64,000 nt of DNA from Pseudo-nitzschia pungens (Eukaryota > Bacillariophyta > Bacillariophyceae > Bacillariales > Bacillariaceae): assembly GCA_037355855.1 (NCBI GenBank), contig CM074759.1, positions 124,001 through 188,000 of the forward strand. The letters run 5' to 3'. The notes beneath the pieces were generated by a model, which did not search any database, was not told the origin of the DNA, and worked only from the letters and a program-made list of their open reading frames with translations. Position 1 is the first letter of the stretch; each line of letters begins with the position of its first letter. The translations under genes were made by a program, and so were the position numbers. Of this stretch, positions 41,810 to 53,149 are shown piece by piece.

Positions 41810-44800
41810 CTATTTGCAAACCTTGCAGGTTTTTTGACACGCGATCGCAATGTCAATATTGTTGCAAAGATCGTCTTTGTTGATGGCTTTCTTGACCTGC
41901 GAACACTTGATTTTCTTCGTTTTCTTCGTTTTTTCAACGCCGTTTTTCATAAACACGCGTTTGACCTTGGAGGTGAGCTTGAGCTTCTGCGTCGAGTCCA
42001 CGCATTTTGAGCATTTGTTGCAGGTGCCGCGGCAGTGCGACCAATACTTCTTCTTGGAACACATGTCCGACGACAGGACAGCATCACAGGTATCATACTT
42101 GCTAACGGGAAGGGTCGCATCAAGGCACGACGTCGTCGGAGACGTCGTCGGACTCATCGTGGGGGATGTCGTGAACGGAGAGGCGCAGGCGTCGAAGTCG
42201 GACTCTTTTTGCGGGTGGGTTCTAGTCAGGTGGCACGCCATCGTCTCTGCGAACAGGCTTTCCTGGATGGAGATGAAGTGAGACGGAAAGAATAATGTTG
42301 AATCGGAAAGCAATTCAACGTCGACGAAGACAACGGAGTGAACAAAATCCAAAGAACATGGAAGACCATGAATAGAATGATTCATGAAATAATGATCGTG
42401 AGAATCCAAATGTTCCACAATGAAAATCAAACCAAACGGAACACAACACAACACAACACAACGCGAAAACATGAACCGACACACATCCTAACTTCTTTTC
42501 ATGGAACGAAACGAGGCGGATTGACACAAACAAAAGCGTACCACGAAAGAATTATCGACGACTTCTGCTTCCTGGTTGTTGGAGTTATCGGTGACGTACT
42601 GCCCCGTCCCACCGCACAGATCAAATAAGATTCCACCGGGGGTGTTAGCGAGTCCCTTTTGCTCGCCTCTGGTATGGGTCGTGGACCATTCGACATCATC
42701 GGTGTCGATGTTGAGGTACTTGAAGCAACCACACCGGACGGCGCGGTCGGAATCGATTCCAAAATACTGGCACTTCGATTCTTCCCAGTACGACTGGAGG
42801 CTCGGATTGCTCAAGGCCTCCATCCATGATTCGCCGTCCATCAGGTAGGGCGGCTCGATGCCCGCAAAATCCATCATGGTCGGGGCAATGTCAACCGTCG
42901 AAACGAGTCCCTCAAACTTCAACCCGGCCGGAATCATCGCGGGGTAATGGACAAACTGCGGGATTCGAACCCCACCCTCGTACAAGGCCCCCTTGGTGTC
43001 CATTCCGTGGTCCTCCTGAAACAAAAAGATGGTGTTCTCGAATATGCCGTTGTCCTCCAGGGCATTCAGGACCGCGCCGACGGCATCGTCGAGCCAAATC
43101 TTTCCAAGGTTATCGTCGTCGCTTCCAGCACGATCCAGAACCGTCTGGCGGTAGGCCGCGCATCCACCGTCTTCAGACATGCCCCTGATCCAGGGATCGC
43201 CAGACCATGTGTACTCCTTGTCGGCGATGGCCTTGCACGAAAATTCCGTGAGAGCCTTTCTGACCGACATGGATCCGTGGGGGACCGTCGGGTTGAGGTA
43301 CAACAAGAATGGTTTTTCCTGGATAGGGATCAAACGAAGCAATCGAAAGAAATATAGGAATAAAATACGAATCGATCATCGTGAGTTGTATTCGGTGGTT
43401 TCGCATGTCGTGGTGTAACACGGAATGGCATGAAATGGAACATGCGAGCGACGGAAAAACGCAGCTGCTGCTTCCGCGCTTGCTGCAGAGATCCTTCGTC
43501 CCATTCCGCTCTGTTTCATTCCAAATGCACTCCGGGACGGACAAGCATCGTGACTTACGGCTTGTGATGTTTCATTGATGAATTTGATTGCTTCGTAGGT
43601 AACCCATTCCATGTTGTGACTAAAGGTTCCGTCGCTGAAACTATTGAATTCTGAGCCTGCACGTTGGATGGAAAAAAGGACTGTTTGAGAGGACGGCGTG
43701 GTGCCCGGGGCACGGCTCTTTCTTCTATGAAGCGCAACGATACACAACGCAAGAAAGAAAGAAAGAAAGAAACCAACCAACCATGATCACAGGTACGAAA
43801 CTGGAGACGGTTTTTCTCTTTACGGATTCCTGGATTCGAGTGTCTACTTGTACACTACGTGTAGCAGCAGAACCGACACTTACCATCTCCGTCTGCCATG
43901 TTTTCAATGTACAAGGCTGTAAAGTTAATACAAGCATCGACGGGCCGCGGGAGCAATGAACGAGAAAAAGAGCAATGCGTGAGACACCAGAATTGCAAGA
44001 ATTTCACGTGCCTAGCAAACCCAAGTCTTGCCGAACGACGGGATGATCACAACGGAGCAAAACGACAGCACACAGAGGACCGCAGTTCAGCGTCACCCAC
44101 CTCCCACATCCGTAAACCCGCATTTCTTCACAATATCCACGGATGATGCGTAACTGTAATCCTCTTCCGCGATTTTGGAAAGATGCCACTTTCCTGCCAC
44201 CGGTTTCAATTGTTTGGTTCGTTTTCGTTCCGAATGGTCCAGAATTAACATGACCACATTGTGTATATGTGTGTATGTGTGTATGTGTATGTGTGTGTGT
44301 GCGTGAGAAAGAGAGAAGGGGAAAGAAAACACTCGGGAGTGAGACATTGGCGTTGCCAAAACCCAAGTCGGTTTCGTTCCGGCTCACTAGTGCATTGTTT
44401 TCATTCGATTCCACACAACTCGGCAAAACCACGAAACCGAAAACGAAAGAACGCACCGACCATCTTCGTCCGGTACCCGGCGTTCTGAAAGGTCATCGCG
44501 ATGTTGTTATCGGTGCAGTCCGTGTCGGTAAGCTTGGTGGTGGGGATCGTCGTCCAGACTGGATCCCAGCCCTCGTCTTTGGACCTGCTCTTGGCGGAGA
44601 CCGACCGGGAGGGCAGGCGGCCGGTGACGGTCGAGAACCGGGACGTCCCGCACTTTGGGCTGGCCGTGTATGCCTGCATCATCTGCACCCCTTCGTTTCG
44701 GAGGGTCTCGATGTTCGGGAGTCCCGACGGCGGGAAGGGTTCCACCACGCTGGGATTGCTCGGGGTGTTGGGCGGCGGGCTCCATTCGTCCATAAACGGG

Positions 44801-44928
44801 AGATCGTCGGGCTGCATGATGATGATGTTGGGCTGTTCCCCGGCGACGGTACAGGAGGGATTCTGCGACATGAGCAAGGGAGAAGTCAGCAGGAGCCACC
44901 TGGAAAGAAAAGAGGTGGTTATCTTCAT
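41810..44928 (-). CDS. Secreted sulfatase with ShKT-like C-terminal domain (six exons)
   Basis: The exons are 44457-44928, 44101-44193, 43884-43916 (a 33-nt microexon), 43559-43656, 42542-43318 and 41810-42262. They give 641 residues, and all junctions are GT-AG and in frame. After a signal peptide (FLSRWLLLTSPLLMS) comes the metal-binding start PNIIIMQPDDLPF (Asp41, Asp42). The formylglycine site is Cys93 in SPKCGTSRFSTVTGR, where the usual Pro of C-x-P-S-R is Thr. Further family blocks are MVGKWHL, KPFLLYLNPTVPHG, NTIFLFQEDHGMDTKGALYEGGVR and GLVSTVDIAPTMMDFAG. Sulfatases of this family hydrolyse sulfate esters, for example of algal polysaccharides. A Thr/Pro linker joins a Cys/Lys-rich ShKT-like tail (CSKCVDSTQK...CQKTCKVC). 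Substrate unknown. The exon 5 donor could also lie three bases earlier in the coding direction. Confidence 0.92.
44259..44300. repeat. (TG)n microsatellite in sulfatase intron 1
   Basis: GTGTATGTGTGTATGTGTATGTGTG run inside the 263-bp first intron. Noncoding. Confidence 0.9.
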
Positions 44929-47414
44929 GGTGGATAGAGATTCGTAGAAGGATCAAAAGTCTTTGGGTGGCACCGTACAAGAACTAGTATGCTACTCAAA
45001 CGGTAATTAACCTTATACTGGACCGGTATTTTAATTATTTTTTGTGCTTGGAAAGTTTGTGTTTCGATGGGAATTGAAGGTCCTCGAAGGGTTTTTGTGC
45101 GCGAGCCAAGATTTTTTTTTATTTGCGAAAGATCTTGTTGCAACAAGGGCACGAAGCTACCTTCCAATACCGGTAGAGTTGAACATGCAGTCGTACCGGT
45201 AGGGTCCCAATGAAGAACGGGCGTGACAGTTACACGTACTCAGTACCGTCGTTTCCAATGACATGTGTTATCTCAATCGTGTTGACAATATGGTGTGAAG
45301 GTTCGTGTCACCTCTTCAGAATTTGGTTAGTTTTCAGAAAGTCCCAAAGAAAATTCACAGAATACACATGAACACGACAATTAAGCCAGTAATAATGACA
45401 TTTTAACTATTATGGAGTATTGAACTCCATCTCAATAAATATTTTCCTTTGCCCTAATCAACAGCAGGTATTTTTACTTAATCATATAGAAAATAATCCT
45501 CGTAAAGATCTGAGGGCAATTTCCCAAAACTGCTTTGGTAGCGTAGTTCCATCGACTCTGCATCTTCTCGGTGGACAACACGAAGCATACTATCACGCGA
45601 ATAGTAATTCGTTCGCTCATGCTAAATTCACCACTACGAACTAGAAGTACTTCGTAAGTTACTTCGTAGTACGGTATAATATGATGTTCATTCTTCCCAT
45701 CTACAATCTGCAACTCCTAGCATTGGGTACCGGTAAACCTTACATGGACAGTATTTATTACGGTTGGAATAAGCCTGCACGTGTATGATATTTTGAATCA
45801 CCAACTCGCCAAAAAGTCGTACACGGAAGCCACACCCCGTGGGGTTCGACAACACACAACATCATCATCAACCGCGAGGAAGATCTTTCTGCGTTCGTCT
45901 GGTTCCGGGCCTTCATTTCGCAAACGAAGAATTCGTTCGATTTTCTGTGATTGTCGCGTCGCAAGGCGGGTTCGAAATTCGGAAATTACTGTAGTCGTTG
46001 TTCTCTGGATGATAGAGCCAGTCGGTCCGGGTGTCTCACAAAACAGGGCAGGCGAATCCGTTCTTCTAGGTGATACGTACGTACTCAAGATTGCGGGCAA
46101 GTTTGCGGGCAAGTTTGCGGAACGTTTCTGTGGTATCGAAAGCATCGCAACTTTCCCGCTTGTACCACCGGTATATTGGTGTGCGTTCTGTATTGCGTGT
46201 TGGTTGCCTGGTAGGTGCCGCCGATGCAACAACGCTGCGTTGGAGCGTTGCACTTTGAACTAAAGTTGTGCCAGATTCCGAGGAGCGCAGGGTATGGCAT
46301 GCATACGAAGTACTTCGTACTCGATGCGGTGTGTGCCTCTGTCGATTATACTTCGAATACGGTTTGGTGCGTACTGTACCGTGCCGTGCCGTGCCGTGGC
46401 GTACATGTGCGTAGTTTCGATTGCTTTCCTTTTCGGATTCGAGGAACCTGACATGTGATGCATTCCATCCGGATGAAGCGACGGGTTTGGTGGACGCACG
46501 GTATCGAACGTGCCTCCTGTCTTCCTTGTTTGGGTGCTTCGTTTATGCTTGTTTCAACTATCGAAATTGATCCTTTGATGCATTCCACGAACAGGAAGCG
46601 ACGAGGAGTTTGGTTTGGCAGACGTGTTGTCTTCGAAGGAGCTTGCGGCAAGATTGTGCTAATCGTCCTGTATTCATTACTTCTTCAATACTTCCTTGAA
46701 CTCGTAGTCGTTTCGTTTCGTTTCGCTTCGTCTCAAAGCATTCCTTGTTTGATGTGGTGATGCATTCCACGGACCTGTCCGACCCTCCGGGTTGGAACGC
46801 AATCGACGGGTCTGGTTTCGCTGACTCGAATGACACCGTGTCTCTCGTCGGAAACCGAACAGAACGGACCGACCTGTCTTCCGCCGATGAACGTACCGAA
46901 AATCCGAATGCAAAATCATTTGGAAAGAAATGCGGGAGGCGACAAAATGTGCGGTGCCGGTAGATAAGTCCCGTAGACCGGACTACGAGTTGTATAGTTT
47001 TGAGTACGTGTACAAAAAAAATGTATTCTAGATTGCAATCGATTCCATTCCATTCCATTCCATTCAATTCGATTCCATTCGAGCTGTCTTCCAACCTTCT
47101 TCGGACGCAATCCGAGCCGAGGAGCGTTGCAACACTGATCCGAGGACATTGAGTTGGAAGGAAGGAAGGAAGGAAGTATAGGTTTGGCGACCGCTGGTGG
47201 TTTGGAAATCTTTGTGGTTTGGTTTGTCTGCTGCGCCTATTGGACTTCGGTTTGCAAAAAATGCAACGCGTCGCGCGGGATGGATTCCACCGGTGAAATG
47301 GAATCATTGCACGAACGACGAGGAGTGATCGGTGCATTCCCACTGAATTTTCATTTCATTTCATTTCATTCCACTCCATTCCATTTCATTCCACTCAACT
47401 CTTGGCGTTCGGGT
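44929..47414. other. 2.5-kb intergenic region with no supported gene
   Basis: Open frames of 150-260 codons occur on both strands at 45781-46263 and 46558-47343 but have random-looking composition and overlap each other. A GATGCATTCCA unit recurs at 46457, 46576 and 46759 with GAAGCGACG...GTTTGG following. (ATTCC)n pentamers lie at 47042-47075 and 47355-47395. GAGTTGGAAGGAAGGAAGGAAG at 47150-47175. Confidence 0.5.
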
Positions 47415-48506
47415 CTATTCCACTTTTCCGATCGGGGGCAACACGGGATCGTCGTTGTTGTTCTTGTTGCCGCTCTTGCTGCCTCCCTTTGGCACCAGGT
47501 GCGCCTTGGGCTTGACGGCCGCCCTCCCGATGTACAACTGGACGCTCCCAAAGTTCATGTGCGTGACGTTTTCCATCTCGTAGTGCCCGGCGTAAAAGTA
47601 GTGGTCCGGATCGTCCTCCATCAGCGGACAATCGAGGTCCTGCAGCTGCTGCCGGAATTCGGCCGGACCGGGAAAGCCCTTGATGCTGTTTTGCAGGTGC
47701 TGGTATTCCTTGCGGGCACCGCCACTCAGGAGGCCTCCGACCACCGGGACCACTCTCGAGATGAACACGGCGGCGGCGGCGCCGAGTATCCCGTGCTCCT
47801 CGTAGGTGGGCTGCGAGAATTCCAGAATGGCCAGCACGCCTCCCGGGGCCAGCAGCCGGTGGATCTCGCAGAGCGCCTTGGATCGATTGGGGACCACGTT
47901 GCGGATCCCGAACGCAATGGTGGCGGCGTCGAACGCATGGGCGTTGTCGGAACTCTGGTAGTAGTGGCTCAGATCCCGGGCGTCGGCCTGCTCCAGTCGA
48001 ATCCTGGAATCGAGGCCCTTGTCGTGGATCTTGGACCGTCCCACCGCCAGCATGTTGGCGGAGGGATCGAGACCCAGCACCGTGACGGCACGGTCGGTGT
48101 CGTCGTCGTCGCCGCCGCCGCTCAGGTCGTCGATCAGCTGCAGCGCCACGTCCGCCGTACCGGTGGCCACGTCCAGGATCCTCCAGGAGGATTTTGGTTG
48201 CCCCCCTGCTCGCTCTTGTTCGCCGAGCAATTCCTTGATCCTGGTCGTCATTTTCCGGCGCCATCCAATGTCCATGCGCAGCGCCAAGACGCGGTTGATC
48301 GTGTCGTACCGCGTGGCGATGCTGTCGAACATGGCCCCGGTTCCAAAATCGAGGCCGGGAATCTCGTCGCTGCCGCTTCCAGAAGAAGTAGCACCACTCG
48401 AGACCCCCAGGGCAAACAGGATCCCGACGAGAACCAGCGGAACGGACGCCAGGATCCACCAGAGGCCGTTGCTGCTGTTGTTCTTGCTCGATGGCGTGGA
48501 CGACAT
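47415..48506 (-). CDS. ubiE/COQ5-like: UbiE/COQ5-family C-methyltransferase with N-terminal membrane anchor
   Basis: The intron-free gene encodes 363 residues. Residues about 14-38 (GLWWILASVPLVLVGILFALG) form one hydrophobic anchor in place of an Arg-rich mitochondrial presequence. The SAM-dependent domain follows with the UbiE/COQ5 signatures: MFDSIATRYDTINRVLALRMD, WRILDVATGTADVALQL (SAM motif I, about 110), LGLDPSANMLAVGR, FDAATIAFGIRNV and GVLAILEFSQPT. Family members methylate the ring of ubiquinone, menaquinone, phylloquinone or plastoquinone precursors. An insertion of GGG/DDDD-rich sequence (about 130-138) splits the Rossmann fold. The anchor leaves open whether it serves the plastid (phylloquinone-type) or mitochondrial (ubiquinone) pathway. 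Confidence 0.92.
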   Translation of the reverse strand: MSSTPSSKNNSSNGLWWILASVPLVLVGILFALGVSSGATSSGSGSDEIPGLDFGTGAMFDSIATRYDTINRVLALRMDIGWRRKMTTRIKELLGEQERAGGQPKSSWRILDVATGTADVALQLIDDLSGGGDDDDTDRAVTVLGLDPSANMLAVGRSKIHDKGLDSRIRLEQADARDLSHYYQSSDNAHAFDAATIAFGIRNVVPNRSKALCEIHRLLAPGGVLAILEFSQPTYEEHGILGAAAAVFISRVVPVVGGLLSGGARKEYQHLQNSIKGFPGPAEFRQQLQDLDCPLMEDDPDHYFYAGHYEMENVTHMNFGSVQLYIGRAAVKPKAHLVPKGGSKSGNKNNNDDPVLPPIGKVE

Positions 48507-49079
48507 TATTGGAATTATTGTGGGTAATTACGTGTATCGGTAGTTACGTAGTTGTTGTCGAATGGATTCGAACGGGTACCGGTACGAGTACAGGTGTGGT
48601 AAGGTTGCTGTGCGAGTGCGTGTAGTCAATGCCCAAAACAAACGAATTTCCCTCAAAATCTTTTTAAAAGTGAGTCAGTCCAAAACGAAGATCTCTGTTT
48701 CGAATTCAAGAAATAAGGTTAGCCCTGCCCCACTGGAAGGTAAGGTTATGCAACGTCTATCGATATCAATCAATGAATCTCAACAAACCGATGATTCTAT
48801 TGCTCTGACTGCTGTTGTCGACAAGATCAGCTACTTTGTGTACCTTGGCTTGGTGTTGAGCAGTATATTACCGGAATCTTCCGTTATGCACATCTACGAA
48901 AGTAAGTTACGACGAGTACAAGTAATTAGTCGTACAAAGTACGGTAAGCCTTACTCGTGGAAAGTCTTACTTGTAAGGTCTTACTCCGTAATTAATCATC
49001 ATCTTGTTTCTTCCAACTTCAAAATGTTCGGAGTGCGTAACTTACGAGTAATTACGGTACGTACCACCATCGGTACCGG
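48507..49079. other. Intergenic region with one doubtful ORF
   Basis: A 184-codon plus-strand frame (48562-49116) begins MDSNGYRYEYRCGKVA and runs into the terminal inverted repeat of the next element. It contains GGTAAGGTTG/TACGGTAAGCC words typical of intergenic DNA, so it is probably not a gene. Confidence 0.45.
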
Positions 49080-49867
49080 GGCCATCCGATGGTTTTTATT
49101 TTCGCGCGGTTTTTGAGGACCGCGCATAGCTATAACCGTTAAAACCGTTAGCAGACGTTAAACTTATGCGTCTAAAAACTTTTTTAGACGCATAGTTATG
49201 CGTCTAAAAACTTTTTTAGACGCATAGTTATGCGTCTATTATTAGACGCATAAGCCACGATTATGCGTCTAATAATAGACGCATAACTATGCGTCTAAAA
49301 AATTTTTAGACGCACAACTTATGCGTCTAAACATGTACTGAATGTGTGTACAATTCTACAGAGTTATGCGTCTAAAATTTTTTTAGACGCACAACTGGTC
49401 CAAATTAGCGTAGAACGCAGTAGTAAACTGAAAAATTATTAGACGCATAACGGATGTCACTTATAGATGTGGTTCAATACACAATAACATTTTACACTTA
49501 GTGTACCATCAATACACTTAGTGTACTATTGTCTACATAAGTAGCTACTACCGTGCGATATTAAGACACGGTTAATTAATTGATCACGTGTAATACTTAT
49601 CGTAACTTGAAGTTGGGACCAATGCGTTATGCGTCTAAAAAACTATGCGTCTAAAAATTTTTTTAGACGCACAGTGCGTCTAAAGTTAGACGCAAGACGC
49701 ATAGTTATGCGTCTAAAAACTTTTTTAGACGCATAGTTATGCGTCTAAAAACTTTTTTAGACGCATAGTTATGCGTCTAAAGTTAACGGTCAATAACGGC
49801 TGTTAACGGTTATATCTTTTCGCGCGGTCCTCAAAAACCGCGCGAAAATAAAAACCATCGGATGGCC
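49080..49867. mobile_element. 788-bp MITE-like foldback element packed with TATGCGTCTA palindromes
   Basis: The ends GGCCATCCGATGGTTTTTAT and its complement form terminal inverted repeats of about 46 bp (49080-49125 and 49822-49867), flanked by CGG on both sides as a possible 3-bp target duplication. Inside, ATGCGTCTA and TAGACGCAT alternate as head-to-head pairs separated by A/T-rich spacers (AAAACTTTTT, TTAT, AAAATTTTT), at least eight palindromes in two clusters (49167-49440 and 49626-49780). A central AT-rich part repeats ACACTTAGTGTAC. No coding frame. The termini resemble those of PIF/Harbinger-type MITEs but assignment is uncertain. Confidence 0.88.
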
Positions 49868-50932
49868 CGGTAATCGGTAAGCCTTACCTACCGTACCGAT
49901 GAAAGGTGGCGAGTACCGGTAGGAAGTTACTAACCTTACTTGTAAGCTTACGCTATGCTTCATTGTTCCCATTTCTACCGGTAGGGCCGCTGGAAGTCAA
50001 TCACGTTTCACTGTGAGTAGGTGTACGGATGGAACTATGAGGGCTATTCTTACGGGGTAAGGTTAACCTTGTAGCTTACCATAACTTACTACAAGTACTT
50101 TGTGGTTCGGAAGTGAGTTCAGGTCGTGTTCCACGTGACGTCCGACGGTTTGCGGTTACCGAGTCAGTCACGGTTCTACCGTCGCTATGGTAATTACTAC
50201 TTCGTACTATGCAGGAACGATGCAATGCGCTAAAGTACTAGTAGTACCGTACTAGTACTACTACTAGTAAGAAGCTTACTACTACTAGTAGTAGGACCAG
50301 GTTCCACCAAGAATTCCAACAACGACCAGATAATTCGCGTACAAGTAGTATCAACGATGCTGCTGCTGGTAAGGTTACTACTACTAGTACTACTACAAGA
50401 GGAAGAAGTGTCATGCGCCGTACGGCAGCACAAAGGCAATCGAAAGGAGAGGTACCGTCATACTACTACTACTACTACTAGAAGGAGTCGAGCACCAGCA
50501 GGAACCAAACAACAATCAGAAGAATTCTGCAACAAGAAGCAAGCACAATGCATGGGAGGAGTTGAGATTTTTTTGTTACCACCAGTTCATCCATGCCTTT
50601 TACCAGCAGTAGTCTGCTACTTATCGTGATTTTTGTTCCTCCTTTGGGGGTGGGTCAACATCAGTTCTCGTCCCTGCTGGAGCAGCAGCACTATGTGGCC
50701 TCAAAACAGCAGGGATTCTTTTGTTCAAGACGGTGATAAGTACAAGCAATTCAAGAGGACAAGGAGGACAACGAACAATGATGAGCAAGAAAGAATGACA
50801 ACCACAGACAAGGAGTGGTCACTGGTGGTGGCTATGTTGATTACTATTCACCTCCTCCAAGATGCTGAGGTCCTCCCTGTGTAGGGAACTGTACCAGAGC
50901 TAGTAGTAGTACTAGTAGTAGAAGAACTAGTA
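49868..50932. other. Intergenic region with ACTAGTAGT low complexity
   Basis: No gene supported. Runs of ACTAGTAGTACTACT occur at 50235-50295, 50385-50400, 50460-50480 and 50900-50940. Confidence 0.5.
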
Positions 50933-51237
50933 CTAGTAGTACTACGTCCGAAAACTGTTTCGCGACCCATCGCGACCAATCGCGACCGGATCGCGACCCA
51001 ATCGCCACTTGTCTCAGAAAAATGCGACCCCAATTTTTTATTTCACAACCTTTTTTCCACTATTCTCAACCTTATTTCTCCTTTTTCTCGATCCCCGCAT
51101 CGTTTTCAGGAAAATGTTCTGATCTAGACCCTGATATTCAGTCCCTCGTCACCCTTTCATTCCATTTTACACATTTGACACATTTGACTCAACATAACAA
51201 ATAATTTTTAATCAGATTTACTTCAATCACACAAAAG

Positions 51238-53120
51238 TGACAGCAAGCAGCAACCAATGCGTCCATAATACAGGGGGGAAAGCAAGCAGCAGCAACGCGT
51301 CGATAATACAAATGCGTCGATAATACAGGGGGGACAGCAAGCAGCAGCAACGCGTCGATAATACAGCAGGGGGGACAGCAAGCAGCAACGCGTCGATAAT
51401 ACAGCAGAGGGGACAGCAAGCAGCAGCAAGCAGCAACGCGTCGATAATACAGGGGGGGACAGCAAGCAGGAGCAACGCGTCGATAATACACCAGGGGGGA
51501 CAGCAAGCAGCAGCAACGTGTCGATAATACAGCAGGGGGGACAGCAAACAGCAACGCGTCGATAATACACCAGGGGGGACAGCAAGCAGCAGCAAGCAGC
51601 GACGTGTCGGTAATACAGGGGGGACAGCAAGCAGATAGAGGTGCTGAGTGAATGAGCCAATCAAAAAAATCGATTTTCCAGTACAAATTGTACAGGAATA
51701 TACGTAGAAAACAATTAATACAGGGGGGACAGCAAACAGCAAACAGCAGCAACGCGTTGATAATACAGGGGGGACAGCAAGCAACGAACGCGTCGATAAT
51801 ACAGGGGGGACAGCAAACAGCAACGCGTCGATAATACAGGGGGGACAGCAAACAGCAAACAGCAGCAGCAACGTGTCGATAATACAGGGGGGAGAGCAAG
51901 CAGCAACGAACGCGTCGACAATACAGGGGGGACAGCAAGCAGCAACGAACGCGTCGATAATACAAGGGGGACAGCAAGCAGCAACGCGTCGATAATACAG
52001 GGGGGACAGCAAGCAGCAAACAGCAGCAACGCGTCGATAATTAAGGGGGGACAGCAAGCAACAACGCGTCGATAATACAGGGGGGGGACAGCAAGCAGCA
52101 AGCAGCGGCAACGCGTCGATAATACAGGGGGGGACAGCAAGCAGCAGCAACGCGTCGACATTACAGGGGGGACAGCAAGCAGCAACGAACGCGTCGATAA
52201 TACAAGGGGGACAGCAAGCAGCAACGCGTCGATAATACAGGGGGGGGACAGCAAGCAGCAACGCGTCGATAATACAGGGGGGACAGCAAACAGCAACACG
52301 TCCATAATACAGGGGGGACAGCAAGCAGCAACGAACGCGTCGATAATACAGGGGGGACAGCAAGCAGAAACGCGTCGAAAATACAGGGGGGACAGCAAGC
52401 AGCAAACAGCAGCAACGCGTCGATAATTAAGGGGGGACAGCAAGCAACAACGCGTCGATAATACAGGGGGGGGACAGCAAGCAGCAACGCGTCGATAATA
52501 CAGGGGCGGACAGCAAGCAGCAGCAACACGTTGATAATACAAACGCGTCGATAATACGGGGGGGGACAGCAAGCAGCAAGCAGCAAAAAGCAACGCGTCG
52601 ATAATACAGGGGGGACAGCAAGCAGCAGCAACGCGACGATAATACAGGGGGGGACAGCAAGCAGCAACGCGTCGATAATACAAACGCGTCAATAATACAG
52701 GGAGACAGCAAGCAGCAACGCGTTGATAATACAAACGCGTCAATAATACAGGGAGACAGCAAGCAGCAACGCGTCGATAATACAGGGGGGGGGACAGCAA
52801 GCAGCAGCAACGCGTCGATAATACAGGGGGGACAGCAAGCAGCAGCAAGCAGCAACGCGTCGATCATACAGGGGGGGACAGCAAGCAGCAGCAACGCGTC
52901 TCGATAATACAAACGCGTCGATAATACAGGGGGGGACAGCAAGCAGCAGCAAGCAGCAACGCGTTGATAATACAGGGGTGGACAGCAAACAGCAGTCTTG
53001 CGTCGATAATACAGGGGGGGACAGCAAGCAGCAGCAACGCGTCTCGATAATACAAAACGCGTTGATAATACATGGGGGGACAGCAAGCAGCAACGCATCG
53101 ATAATACAAGGGGGATAATA
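51238..53120. repeat. 35-bp minisatellite, about 50 units
   Basis: The unit GGGGGGACAGCAAGCAGCAA + CGCGTCGATAATACA repeats with small indels (extra CAG or AGCAGCA, length changes of the G run). One interruption of about 90 bp of unrelated sequence lies at 51633-51720. All minus-strand frames stay open for hundreds of codons because the unit has no stop in that direction; this is not taken as coding. Confidence 0.95.
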
Positions 53121-53149
53121 CACGAGAATATTTTTAAAGAACTATCGCC

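Noticed and set aside
46558..47343. 261-codon minus-strand frame
   Set aside because: Composition looks random, it spans ATTCC pentamer runs and GATGCATTCCA repeats, and no domain is seen.
47154..48527. 457-codon plus-strand frame opposite the methyltransferase gene
   Set aside because: Antisense shadow of the UbiE/COQ5-type gene, which carries the family motifs on the minus strand.
49167..49780. CRISPR-like appearance of regularly repeated ATGCGTCTA/TAGACGCAT units
   Set aside because: The units alternate in orientation, spacers are short A/T runs and not unique, and the cluster lies inside terminal inverted repeats of a transposon in a eukaryote.
51227..52848. Long minus-strand frames (up to about 390 codons) rich in LLAVPPVLSTRCC
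   Set aside because: They are translations of the 35-bp minisatellite in all phases. The unit length is not a multiple of three, and the frames arise only because the unit lacks stops in that direction.
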